From NCBI GenBank assembly GCA_946480125.1, contig CAMLIY010000032.1, positions 1 to 19,224 on the forward strand: a DNA stretch of 19,224 nucleotides. Reading direction: 5' to 3'. Position numbers and translations under genes: made by a program. Below are positions 6,677-13,590 of the stretch, in pieces; position 1 is the stretch's first letter; every line of letters begins with the position of its first letter. This DNA is from an uncultured Asticcacaulis sp. (lineage in GTDB: Bacteria; Pseudomonadota; Alphaproteobacteria; Caulobacterales; Caulobacteraceae). The notes beneath the pieces were generated by a model, which worked only from the letters and a program-made list of their open reading frames with translations, was not told where the DNA came from and did no database searches.

Positions 6677-7597
6677 ATGAATACGCCTGATCCCAGCCTT
6701 CAGCTTTTCGCCGGCGTCGATGGCGGCGGCACAAAATGCCGCGTCCGTGTGCGCGATGCCGAAGGCGCCCTGCTCGGTGAGGCCGAGGGTGGTCCCGCCA
6801 ATATCCGTCTGGGGCTGGATATGGTGTGGGCAAATATTCTCGGTGCGCTTGATCAGGCGCTCGTTCAGGCCGGTCGCACATCGGCTAACCGGGATAAGAT
6901 CAGCATCGGCCTTGGCCTGGCCGGCATTTCCGCGCGGCAAGATGCCGAGCGCACGATCAAGGCCGGGCCGAAATTCGGTCGTTGCGACGCCTCTTCGGAT
7001 GCCCATACCGCGTGCCTCGGTGCGTTTTCCGGCCGTGACGGCGCCATTTTGATTTCTGGCACAGGCAGCGCCGCCTATGCCTGGGTCGGGCAAAAATCCA
7101 CTCAGATCGGCGGATGGGGTTTCGAGGTATGCGACAACGGCTCCGCTGCCAATCTTGGCCGTCTGGCGCTGCGTGCGGCGCTAGAGGGACATGATGGTTT
7201 GGCTATACAAACTGACTTTACCCGTCAGTTGATTAAGCATTTTGGCGGCCATCCGTCGGATATCGTTCACTGGGTCACCACGGCCACGCCACGCGATTAC
7301 GGCGCCCTGGCGCCGCTGGTCATGGATTTCGCCAATGATGGCGATGCCGTCGCCAAGGCCCTTGTCCAGTGCAGCGCTGATGATCTGGCGCGCTATATTG
7401 CCAGACTGAACGCCATAGGTGCCCCAAAAGTGTGTTTGGTGGGCGGCATGGCGCCTATCCTCCTGCCCTGGATCAATTCGCAGGCCCGTGCCTGCCTGGC
7501 CCAACCGGAAAACGACGCCATGGAGGGTGCGCTTTTAATGGCCCACGGCACCAGCAACGGACTTGGCGGCGACCTGCGCGAAACGGTGACCCCCTAA
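6677..7597 (+). CDS. BadF/BadG/BcrA/BcrD-type kinase, probable GlcNAc kinase
   Basis: An ATPase/kinase of the ASKHA superfamily, about 306 residues, matching NAGK-type N-acetylglucosamine kinases. The phosphate-1 motif GVDGGGTKCRVRV is at about 13-25 and the candidate catalytic Asp is D108 in SSDAHTACLGAF. The phosphate-2 and adenosine regions are ILISGTGSAAYAW and VCLVGGMAP. The usual GD-E-GSG loop reads CDNGSAANLGR, with Asn where Glu is typical, so substrate or nucleotide handling may differ. The start is uncertain: ATG at 6677 is preferred, with a GTG at 6668 three codons upstream; neither has a good ribosome binding site. The stop overlaps the next ATG by one base (TAATG). It would make GlcNAc-6-P for NagA; glucosamine kinase is an alternative. 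Confidence 0.83.
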   Translation: MNTPDPSLQLFAGVDGGGTKCRVRVRDAEGALLGEAEGGPANIRLGLDMVWANILGALDQALVQAGRTSANRDKISIGLGLAGISARQDAERTIKAGPKFGRCDASSDAHTACLGAFSGRDGAILISGTGSAAYAWVGQKSTQIGGWGFEVCDNGSAANLGRLALRAALEGHDGLAIQTDFTRQLIKHFGGHPSDIVHWVTTATPRDYGALAPLVMDFANDGDAVAKALVQCSADDLARYIARLNAIGAPKVCLVGGMAPILLPWINSQARACLAQPENDAMEGALLMAHGTSNGLGGDLRETVTP

Positions 7598-8388
7598 TGT
7601 CAAAAGACATGCTCAAATCGGCGCCCCCCCTTTTACTGGAAGTCGTCGTGGACACTGCCGCTGGTTTGCGCACGGCCATGGACCATGGCGCTGACCGCGT
7701 AGAATTGGTAGCGGCGCTGGTCGAAGGCGGGCTCACCCCTTCCGGTGGTCTGATGCGTCTGGCGGCGGACAGCGGCAATGAACGCGGCATCCCGACCCGC
7801 GCCATGATCCGACCACGCGCGGGTGATTTTACCTATACGACCGATGAGCTGCATATTATGCATAATGATATCGTGGCAGCGGCCTCAAGCGGCCTGGAAG
7901 GCGTGGTGCTGGGCGCCAACCTGACATCCGGCGCCCTCGATGAATCCGCTCTCAAAAGTCTCGTGATTCACGCCAAGGCGCATGGTCTCGCCGTAGCTAT
8001 GCATCGAGGTTTTGATCTCGCACCCGATCTCGCCGAGGCTCTGGAGATTGTCATATCTCTCGGCATAGATACGGTTCTGACTTCAGGTGGTGGACAGACG
8101 GCGGCGCAAGGTCTCGAAAGCCTGGCTGCCCTGGTAAAACAAGCCGCTAATTCGGATGGAACCCGGCGAATCGAAATTCTGGCCGGGAAAGGCATAACGG
8201 CGGAAAATGTCGCAGCGATTCTCGGCGCCGGCATTACCGCCATTCACGCCTCTTGCAATGCGCCTCTGCCGCCGCATGAAAACCGTGCCTTCGCACTCGG
8301 TTACGTCACCGCTACAATGCGCGACACCGATGCTCAATCAGTGGCCCATTTGAAAGCGATGCTGTTAAACGGCGGAACCCCCTCATGA
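7597..8388 (+). CDS. cutC: CutC-family TIM-barrel protein inside the amino-sugar operon
   Basis: A 263-residue CutC-family protein, close to the family's usual length of about 245-250. CutC was named for copper homeostasis, but the family fold is a TIM barrel with enzyme-like conserved loops. Core motifs are present: GADRVELVAALVEGGLTPS, MIRPRAGDFTY, MHRGFDLAPD, DTVLTSGGGQ and ILAGKGI. Cysteines found in E. coli CutC at LEICC, VELC, GDFC and FDMC are all replaced here (Val, Val, Thr, Ala), which argues against copper binding. The true start is the ATG at 7597 overlapping the kinase stop; a longer open frame upstream is a shadow. Its stop overlaps the GntR gene start (ATGA). Tight coupling to kinase and regulator points to a role in amino-sugar metabolism. 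Confidence 0.88.
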   Translation: MSKDMLKSAPPLLLEVVVDTAAGLRTAMDHGADRVELVAALVEGGLTPSGGLMRLAADSGNERGIPTRAMIRPRAGDFTYTTDELHIMHNDIVAAASSGLEGVVLGANLTSGALDESALKSLVIHAKAHGLAVAMHRGFDLAPDLAEALEIVISLGIDTVLTSGGGQTAAQGLESLAALVKQAANSDGTRRIEILAGKGITAENVAAILGAGITAIHASCNAPLPPHENRAFALGYVTATMRDTDAQSVAHLKAMLLNGGTPS

Positions 8389-9191
8389 ATGCCCCTTCCC
8401 GAACAAAAACCTACGCAGCCCAAACTCACTCCGCAGCGAAAGCCTCAGAAATGTCGTTTGCTGATACCATAGGCCACCTGACCAAGGACGATCCATCACC
8501 GCTTTATCTGCAATTGCAGCGGGCCCTTCGCGATGCCATTCAAAGCCGTCAGTTACATCAGGATGACGCCATCCCGCCAGAACGTGACCTGGCAGAAGCT
8601 TTTGACGTTTCTCGCATCACTGTGCGCAAGGCGATCGACGGGCTGGTTTCTGAAGGTTTGCTGACTCGCCGTCGCGGCGCGGGCACCTTTGTGGCATCTC
8701 GCGTTGAAAAAAGTTTTTCCAAACTCTCTTCCTTCTCGGAGGACATGATTTCACGCGGCCGCAAACCCCATTCGGAATGGGTATCGAAATCGGCAGGCGC
8801 GGTCACGCCAGAAGAGTCGCTGTCACTTGGTCTGTCGCCGGGCGCGCTGGTCTACCGATTCCACCGCGTCCGTTACGCCGACAACACCACCATGGCGCTC
8901 GAATATTCGACCATCCCCGGCTATTGCCTGTCTTCTCCCGAAGCGGTCACCAGCTCGCTTTATGACGCGCTGGAAAAAACGGGCCATCGACCGATACGCG
9001 CCTTGCAACGCCTGCGCGCCGTCGCCTTCCTGCCGGAACAGGCCGAACGCCTCGGCGTCAAACCGGGAGATCCCGGCCTCTTCATCGAACGTCGCGGCTT
9101 TCTCCAGGATGGCCGCGCCGCCGAATTCACCCAGTCCTATTATCGCGGAGACGCCTACGACGTGGTCGCGGAACTCAACGATATAAGCTGA
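8385..9191 (+). CDS. GntR/HutC-family regulator with UTRA domain
   Basis: A 268-residue transcription factor with an N-terminal GntR winged helix (about 38-105; PLYLQLQRALRDAI, IPPERDLAEAFDVSRITVRK, RRRGAGTFVA) and a C-terminal UTRA ligand-binding domain (about 125-262; RFHRVRYADNTTMALEYSTI). HutC-subfamily members such as NagR/YvoA and proteobacterial NagQ bind amino-sugar phosphates and repress nag genes. Its place within the kinase-cutC-deaminase-nagA run supports GlcNAc-6-P or glucosamine-6-P as effector. The ATG at 8385 overlaps the cutC stop. An internal ATG at 8451 would remove a low-complexity N-terminal 22 residues and is an equally possible start. It may act at the inverted repeat at 1113-1139; this is inference. 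The common HutC-type site TGGTATAGACCA was not found. Confidence 0.9.
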   Translation: MNAPSRTKTYAAQTHSAAKASEMSFADTIGHLTKDDPSPLYLQLQRALRDAIQSRQLHQDDAIPPERDLAEAFDVSRITVRKAIDGLVSEGLLTRRRGAGTFVASRVEKSFSKLSSFSEDMISRGRKPHSEWVSKSAGAVTPEESLSLGLSPGALVYRFHRVRYADNTTMALEYSTIPGYCLSSPEAVTSSLYDALEKTGHRPIRALQRLRAVAFLPEQAERLGVKPGDPGLFIERRGFLQDGRAAEFTQSYYRGDAYDVVAELNDIS

Positions 9192-9213
9192 CTGTTACTT
9201 CAAGGATTGTCTA

Positions 9214-10275
9214 ATGCCCTCTACGCTTACCAAACTGCCGATCGACGCTGAAAAGACGTTGATGTTCGCCGAAGCCGCTGAAGGCGGCGCGGCCGTCCAG
9301 CGCTTCCTTACCCATAACAAGGCCGCCCTGGCCCGCCTGGGTGCGCGCCTGAAAAGCAACCCGCCGCGTTCGGTCACCACCGTGGCGCGCGGGTCCTCAG
9401 ACCATGCCGCGACCTATGGCAAATACCTGATCGAAACCCTGACCGGTGTCCCCACCTCGACCGCCGCCATGTCAGTCTCCTCCATCTATGCAGCGCCCGT
9501 AGTGGCGGCGGATTCGCTGTGCATTGCCATTTCACAATCAGGGCGTTCGCCCGACCTGCTGGCCACGGTAGAAGCCCACCGCAAAGCCGGCGCCTATGTT
9601 GTGGCCCTGGTCAATGACGAGGCCTCGCCTCTGGCCGCCCTGGCCGATGAACTGTTGCCATTGTGCGCCGGCCCTGAAAAGTCCGTGGCCGCCACCAAGT
9701 CCTACATCGCCTCGCTCGGTGGCCTGGCCGCTATTGTCGCTGCCTGGTCGGGCGATGAAGCGCTGACCGATGGCTTGAATGATCTGCCGGCACAGCTGAA
9801 TGCGGCGTTTGCCCTCGACTGGACTCCCGCTCTGCCCGTGCTGCAATCAGCGCGCAACCTGTTCGTCATCGGCCGCGGCTACAGTTTTGCTGTCGCTCAG
9901 GAAGCAGCGCTGAAGCTCAAGGAAACCTGCGCCCTGCACGCCGAGGCTTTTTCCTCAGCCGAGGTCAAGCATGGCCCCATGGCGATTATTAATGACGGCT
10001 TTCCGATCATCGGTTTCGCCACCTCTGATACGGCCGGTGAGGGTGTCCGCGAAGCGGCGCAGGAATTTGCGGCGCGCGGCGCATCGGTTCTGCTGGCTAA
10101 TCCGGCCGGTATGCTTGAAAGCACTGTGCATTTGCCAGCCCTGTTAGGCGTTCCCGCGCTTGAACCCATCCTGCAGATCCAGAGCTTCTACCGTCTGGCC
10201 AACAGCCTGTCCGTAGCGCGTGGGCTTGACCCCGACAGCCCGCCTCACCTCAACAAGGTCACGAAAACGGTATGA
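9214..10275 (+). CDS. nagB-II: SIS-domain glucosamine-6-phosphate deaminase (NagB-II type)
   Basis: A 353-residue protein with two SIS sugar-isomerase domains (about 45-180 and 205-343), resembling the isomerase half of GlmS but lacking the glutaminase domain. Proteins of this architecture in nag operons act as glucosamine-6-phosphate deaminases (NagB-II), turning glucosamine-6-P into fructose-6-P and ammonia. Motifs: VARGSSDHAATYGKYLIE, AISQSGRSPDLL, EKSVAATKSYIASL, GRGYSFAVAQEAALKLKET, AEAFSSAEVKHGP and the conserved end PPHLNKVTKTV. AAGGA lies upstream of the ATG, 22 nt after the GntR gene. The last codons overlap nagA by 4 nt (ATGA), which agrees with consecutive steps. No classical NagB is visible in the window. 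Confidence 0.9.
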   Translation: MPSTLTKLPIDAEKTLMFAEAAEGGAAVQRFLTHNKAALARLGARLKSNPPRSVTTVARGSSDHAATYGKYLIETLTGVPTSTAAMSVSSIYAAPVVAADSLCIAISQSGRSPDLLATVEAHRKAGAYVVALVNDEASPLAALADELLPLCAGPEKSVAATKSYIASLGGLAAIVAAWSGDEALTDGLNDLPAQLNAAFALDWTPALPVLQSARNLFVIGRGYSFAVAQEAALKLKETCALHAEAFSSAEVKHGPMAIINDGFPIIGFATSDTAGEGVREAAQEFAARGASVLLANPAGMLESTVHLPALLGVPALEPILQIQSFYRLANSLSVARGLDPDSPPHLNKVTKTV

Positions 10276-11423
10276 CATCGATCAGCTTTATAAACGCGCA
10301 GATCACCACGCCGGACGGCCGGTTGATCACGGGCACCCTGACCTGCGAAGGCCAGACCATCGCGGCGGTGGGTGATCATGCCGCCACCGGCGAGATGATC
10401 GATGTAGAGGGAGGCTATCTGCTGCCGGGCTTTATCGACACTCAGGTCAATGGCGGCGGCGGCGTCCTGTTCAACGACGAAACGACAGCGGCAGGCATCG
10501 CCGCCATTGGTGCGGCCCATCGCAAATATGGTACCACCGCCTTCCTGCCCACCCTCATCAGCGATGAGTTAAGCGTGATTGATGCCGCCATGCGCGCCAC
10601 AGAAGAGGCCATCGCTCAAGGTGTGCCTGGCGTACTCGGAATCCATATCGAGGGTCCCTTTATTTCGAAGCAACGCAAGGGCATCCACAATCCGGAGATG
10701 TTCAGAACGCTCGATGCTGAGTCCAAGGCCCTGCTCAAAAGCCTGAAGCGTGGCAAGACCCTTGTGACCCTGGCGCCGGAAAACTGCACACCGGAAGATA
10801 TCGCCGAACTGGCTGCGGCGGGGGTCATACTGGCCGCCGGCCATACCAATGCGACCTATGAAACAACCGTAGAGGCTTTGAAAGCCGGACTTACCGGTTT
10901 TACCCACCTCTTCAACGCCATGACGCCGCTAACCCATCGTGCGCCGGGCGTCGTCGGGGCGGCGCTGGAAAACCTCACAAGTTATTCCGGCCTTATCGCC
11001 GATGGTCACCATGTTGATTGGGCGGCGCTGCGCATCGCCTTGCGGACACGCCCGATTGATCATTTCATGCTGGTCACGGACGCCATGCCTACCGTCGGGT
11101 CTGAAACCAAGACCTTCGTGCTTAACGGCCAGACTATTATTGTACGCGATGGCGTCTGCGTTGGCCCGGACGGCACACTCGCCGGATCCGATCTCGATAT
11201 GGCCACCGCCGTGCGCAATACGGTCGAGCATATCGGCCGCACCTTGCCTGAAGCCGCTATCATGGCAGCCACGGCCCCGGCGCATTTTCTGGGACTTGGC
11301 GCTTCGCGCGGATCTCTGTCTGTGGGTCAGCGGGCCGATATCGTCTGGATGGATACAGATTTGAAGATGAAGGGCACCTTTATTGGCGCTAAGTCGGATG
11401 AGACTATGGGTTTGCCGGTTTAG
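10272..11423 (+). CDS. nagA: N-acetylglucosamine-6-phosphate deacetylase
   Basis: A 383-residue amidohydrolase, the usual NagA length, deacetylating GlcNAc-6-P to glucosamine-6-P in the cytosol. The metal and catalytic residues are all present: HIEGPF with E127, AAGHTNA with H191, FTHLFNAM with H212 and LVTDAMP with catalytic D270. PGFIDTQVNGGGG at about 52-64 is the family N-terminal motif. It starts with ATGA overlapping the deaminase stop, so it is the last gene of the plus-strand block. Only 32 nt separate it from the convergent minus-strand operon and no clear terminator hairpin lies between. Confidence 0.95.
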   Translation: MTSISFINAQITTPDGRLITGTLTCEGQTIAAVGDHAATGEMIDVEGGYLLPGFIDTQVNGGGGVLFNDETTAAGIAAIGAAHRKYGTTAFLPTLISDELSVIDAAMRATEEAIAQGVPGVLGIHIEGPFISKQRKGIHNPEMFRTLDAESKALLKSLKRGKTLVTLAPENCTPEDIAELAAAGVILAAGHTNATYETTVEALKAGLTGFTHLFNAMTPLTHRAPGVVGAALENLTSYSGLIADGHHVDWAALRIALRTRPIDHFMLVTDAMPTVGSETKTFVLNGQTIIVRDGVCVGPDGTLAGSDLDMATAVRNTVEHIGRTLPEAAIMAATAPAHFLGLGASRGSLSVGQRADIVWMDTDLKMKGTFIGAKSDETMGLPV

Positions 11424-11455
11424 ATTGAAAGTTTCTTTGCTTGTCTAACTATCGC

Positions 11456-11869
11456 TCAGGCGATGATATCCGGACGAATCTTGTCTTCAATCTTGGCAAT
11501 CTGATCACGCAAGGCCAGTTTCTTGCGCTTCAAACGCGCAATCAAAATCTGATCTGGCAAGGGCACGATTTCCAGCGCACTGATGGAATCATCGAGATCC
11601 TTGTGTTCCTGCTTCAATAAAGCGCATTCATTGCGCAGGGCCACAACTTCGTTATCGATCGGCAGTTCACGAATACGCGGTTCAAGATCATCATGCTGAA
11701 CCATCTCTTCAGGCACAAGCCCGATATAGGTGTGCTCGCCTTCGAGACGCTGGGCGATGCGGCGCTCGATGTCCTTATCAGAATCGCCCTTGCCTGTTTG
11801 GCCATCCGTTTTGACCAGATGCAGATTGTCATTTCCGCGCAAGGTCCGGATGTTGCTGTCGTCGTGCAT
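11456..11869 (-). CDS. DUF465/YdcH-type protein with N-terminal extension
   Basis: A 137-residue protein whose last 65 or so residues match the small DUF465 (YdcH) helical family: VVALRNECALLKQEH followed by LIARLKRKKLALRDQIAKIED. The first 70 residues form a polar, charged extension (MHDDSNIRTLRGNDN...) with a motif-like IERRIAQRLEGEHTYIGLVP. The frame is open to 11968, but the ATG at 11869 is preferred because AGAGGAG lies about 10 nt upstream. It follows the TIGR02444-family gene by 37 nt and is probably the last gene of the ubiX operon. Function unknown; DUF465 proteins are usually 60-80 residues, so the extension is unusual. A second, short member lies at 13190. Confidence 0.75.
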   Translation of the reverse strand: MHDDSNIRTLRGNDNLHLVKTDGQTGKGDSDKDIERRIAQRLEGEHTYIGLVPEEMVQHDDLEPRIRELPIDNEVVALRNECALLKQEHKDLDDSISALEIVPLPDQILIARLKRKKLALRDQIAKIEDKIRPDIIA

Positions 11870-11906
11870 GAAACGTCGACTCCTCTCAGGCTTTAAGGGG
11901 TTGAAG

Positions 11907-12446
11907 CTAAAGGACAAAAGGAGACCTAAGCGTTGCCCCCTCCTGGCCTTTATACTGCAAAAAACCACCCTCCGAAAGGGCTTCGCTCAGACGTAAAAGC
12001 GCGCTTTCCGGCATTTCCTTGTTCCAGGCGTAAGACACGGCTTTTAAACTGGCAAACAAATCGGCTTTAACATTCTGATTTATTGACGCATTTCTGGCAA
12101 CTTCCAATGCCGATAGCGCCTCCATAAGAGCCTGTTCGGCCTCCAGTTCAATCACTTTTATTTTTTCGCGCAAAGGCAATCGTAAAGCTTCGTCGCCCGT
12201 TGACAGTTCTGCTTTCAGACGTCTGCGCAATAGCCTTAGCGGCGAGATCAGTGTATCCGACCAGCTCCGCGTCAAAACCACCGCCTCAAGAGCTTGCGGT
12301 TCGCCAACCGTGATGCCTAGTCCGCTCAGCCAGGCTGCCCACAGCAGCAGTGGCACATTCTGGCCGTCCTCATCCTGCAAGCTGAGACAGGCCGCGGCCA
12401 CCCCCGCGCCTGCATAGGCTTGTACGGCCCAATCCCAAAATCTCAC
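11907..12446 (-). CDS. TIGR02444 (DUF2390) family protein
   Basis: A 179-residue protein of unknown function. The N-terminus FWDWAVQAYAGAGVAAACLSLQDEDGQNVPLLLWAAWL is the hallmark of the TIGR02444/DUF2390 family (F-W-x-W/F, LQD..G.NVPLLLW). The remainder is helical and Leu/Ala/Glu-rich with no membrane span or signal peptide. Its start codon overlaps the ubiX stop by 4 nt, so the two are translationally coupled. No catalytic residues are evident. Confidence 0.83.
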   Translation of the reverse strand: MRFWDWAVQAYAGAGVAAACLSLQDEDGQNVPLLLWAAWLSGLGITVGEPQALEAVVLTRSWSDTLISPLRLLRRRLKAELSTGDEALRLPLREKIKVIELEAEQALMEALSALEVARNASINQNVKADLFASLKAVSYAWNKEMPESALLRLSEALSEGGFLQYKGQEGATLRSPFVL

Positions 12447-13033
12447 AGGCTGATATCCTCACCCCAGCGGGTCATCGGCACGTCGATATCGAACAGGGCC
12501 AGGGTTCGCGCCACACTCTGCCGCACCATCTCATCGAGACTTTGCGGCTTGGTATAAAAGGCCGGCATCGGCGGGGCGACGATGGCGCCCATTTCCGTTA
12601 CAGCGGCCATCGAACGCAGGTGGCCGAGATGAAGGGGGCTTTCACGCACCATCAATACCAGCCGGCGGCGCTCTTTCAAACAGACATCAGCCGCACGGCT
12701 GACAAGGGATGAGGTCACGCCGGTTGTAATTTCGCCAAGCGTTTTAATCGAGCAAGGCGCGATCAGCATGCCCAGCGTTCGGAAGGACCCTGAAGCAATG
12801 GCTGCCCCGATATCGGCCGGCTTGTAGGACACGTCGGCCAGGGCATGGAGACCGGACAGTGACTGGTCCGTTTCGGCTTCCAGTGACAAGGCCGCCGCCT
12901 TTGAAACAACCAGGTGCGTTTCAATACCTGCGGCCTTAAGCATTTCAAGCGCGCGGATACCATAAATTGCTCCGGACGCGCCACTTATGGCGACAATAAG
13001 ACGTTGATTAGGTTTCATTTTATCATTTATCAT
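12443..13033 (-). CDS. ubiX: Flavin prenyltransferase UbiX
   Basis: A 196-residue UbiX, which joins dimethylallyl phosphate to FMN to make the prenylated flavin used by UbiD-type decarboxylases in ubiquinone synthesis. Motifs: VAISGASGAIYG (about 14-25, flavin binding), APCSIKTLGEITTGVTSSLVSRA and the block RRRLVLMVRESPLHLGHLRSM. Starts at 13033 (MINDK) or 13018 (MKPNQ) are both possible; neither has a clear ribosome binding site. The gene leads a minus-strand operon with the TIGR02444 and DUF465 genes. No UbiD is in the window. Confidence 0.94.
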   Translation of the reverse strand: MINDKMKPNQRLIVAISGASGAIYGIRALEMLKAAGIETHLVVSKAAALSLEAETDQSLSGLHALADVSYKPADIGAAIASGSFRTLGMLIAPCSIKTLGEITTGVTSSLVSRAADVCLKERRRLVLMVRESPLHLGHLRSMAAVTEMGAIVAPPMPAFYTKPQSLDEMVRQSVARTLALFDIDVPMTRWGEDISL

Positions 13034-13062
13034 AACGTAGAATTGCTTAATGCAGCCTATAC

Positions 13063-13068
13063 TATAAT
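13063..13068 (+). promoter_or_regulatory. Consensus -10 (TATAAT) upstream of the short DUF465 gene
   Basis: A perfect TATAAT lies in the 156-nt divergent gap between ubiX and the short DUF465 gene, about 120 nt before the latter's start. The -35 is weak: 17 bp upstream reads GAATTG. Transcription from here would give a leader of about 110 nt containing the hairpin at 13141-13162. Its use for ubiX on the other strand is unclear. Confidence 0.35.
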
Positions 13069-13140
13069 TCTCTCGTTACCGTGATCGCATGTAACGGTTT
13101 GTGATTACACATTCGCGTCTTCCGGGTGTTCCCTGTAAGG

Positions 13141-13162
13141 GCCGGAACATTGGGGTTCCGGC
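13141..13162 (+). promoter_or_regulatory. Leader hairpin before the short DUF465 gene
   Basis: GCCGGAAC (13141-13148) and GTTCCGGC (13155-13162) form a perfect 8-bp stem with a 6-nt loop (ATTGGG). It sits 12 nt before the GAAGGA ribosome binding site (13175-13180) and has no T-tract, so it is not a terminator. It may stabilise the message or affect ribosome access, or be an operator in DNA form. Confidence 0.45.
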
Positions 13163-13189
13163 AATAGAGACATTGAAGGACATTGCCTA

Positions 13190-13387
13190 ATGACCATTGA
13201 AGCGAGAGTTCGTGAACTCGACCAACGTCATCAATCCCTCAAAACGATCATTGCCCGCGAAGAACGAAGCCCCTCCGTGGACTCTCTATACCTAAAGGAA
13301 CTCAAGCGAAAGAAGCTTAAGCTCAAGGAAGAAATCGAGCGCATCAAGACCATCCAGCGACAGGACGTTTTGGAAACCGTCCAGTAA
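13190..13387 (+). CDS. Short DUF465/YdcH family protein
   Basis: A 65-residue basic, wholly helical protein of the DUF465 (YdcH) family, of unknown function. The core is LDQRHQSLKTIIAREE ... DSLYLKELKRKKLKLKEEIERIK, typical of the family's helical hairpin. GAAGGA (13175-13180) is 9 nt before the ATG. The gene is monocistronic, with its own leader hairpin upstream and a strong terminator downstream, which suggests high or separate expression. It is a paralogue of the C-terminal part of the protein encoded at 11456. Confidence 0.85.
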   Translation: MTIEARVRELDQRHQSLKTIIAREERSPSVDSLYLKELKRKKLKLKEEIERIKTIQRQDVLETVQ

Positions 13388-13448
13388 GCTTGCGTCTTAA
13401 GCTTTGACCACAAGAATTCTGACTGCGCCAGGTTCGAGCGGCGCACAG

Positions 13449-13490
13449 AAAAAAAAGCCCTCGGGACCAGTCGGTCGCGGGGGCTTTTTC
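13449..13490 (+). terminator. Intrinsic terminator after the short DUF465 gene
   Basis: AAAAAGCCC (13452-13460) pairs with GGGCTTTTT (13481-13489). The stem continues inwards to give about 17 bp with one G-G mismatch around a 4-nt loop (AGTC, 13469-13472), followed by the T-tract on the plus strand. An A-tract on the 5' side means it could also terminate minus-strand transcription. It separates the DUF465 gene from the ECF sigma operon. Confidence 0.88.
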
Positions 13491-13590
13491 TTGCATTACG
13501 CTTTCTCGGACCGCGCAGGATTTACGCCCGCCGCTGCGTATCATCTCGTGACAACCGGGTTGAACGAACAGAGGGACAGGCGTAAAAGCG

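Noticed and set aside
7432..7596. Upstream extension of the cutC frame into the kinase gene
   Set aside because: The extension translates kinase DNA out of frame. The ATG at 7597 overlapping the kinase stop gives the correct CutC N-terminus.
1171..11423. MurNAc (peptidoglycan) recycling operon
   Set aside because: No MurNAc-6-P etherase (MurQ), anhydro-MurNAc kinase or muropeptide permease is present. The CutC and D-aminoacylase-type genes alone do not support it, although N-acetyl-D-amino acid use cannot be excluded.
11424..11455. Terminator between nagA and the convergent DUF465 gene
   Set aside because: Only 32 nt with no stable GC-rich stem or T-tract hairpin; GAAA-G-TTTC is too weak.
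13561..13586. Possible ECF autoregulatory promoter (TGAACG ... CGTAAA)
   Set aside because: The GAAC-to-CGT spacing is 15 bp, shorter than the 16-17 usual for GGAAC/CGTT-type ECF promoters, and the -35 lacks the leading GG. Too weak to list.
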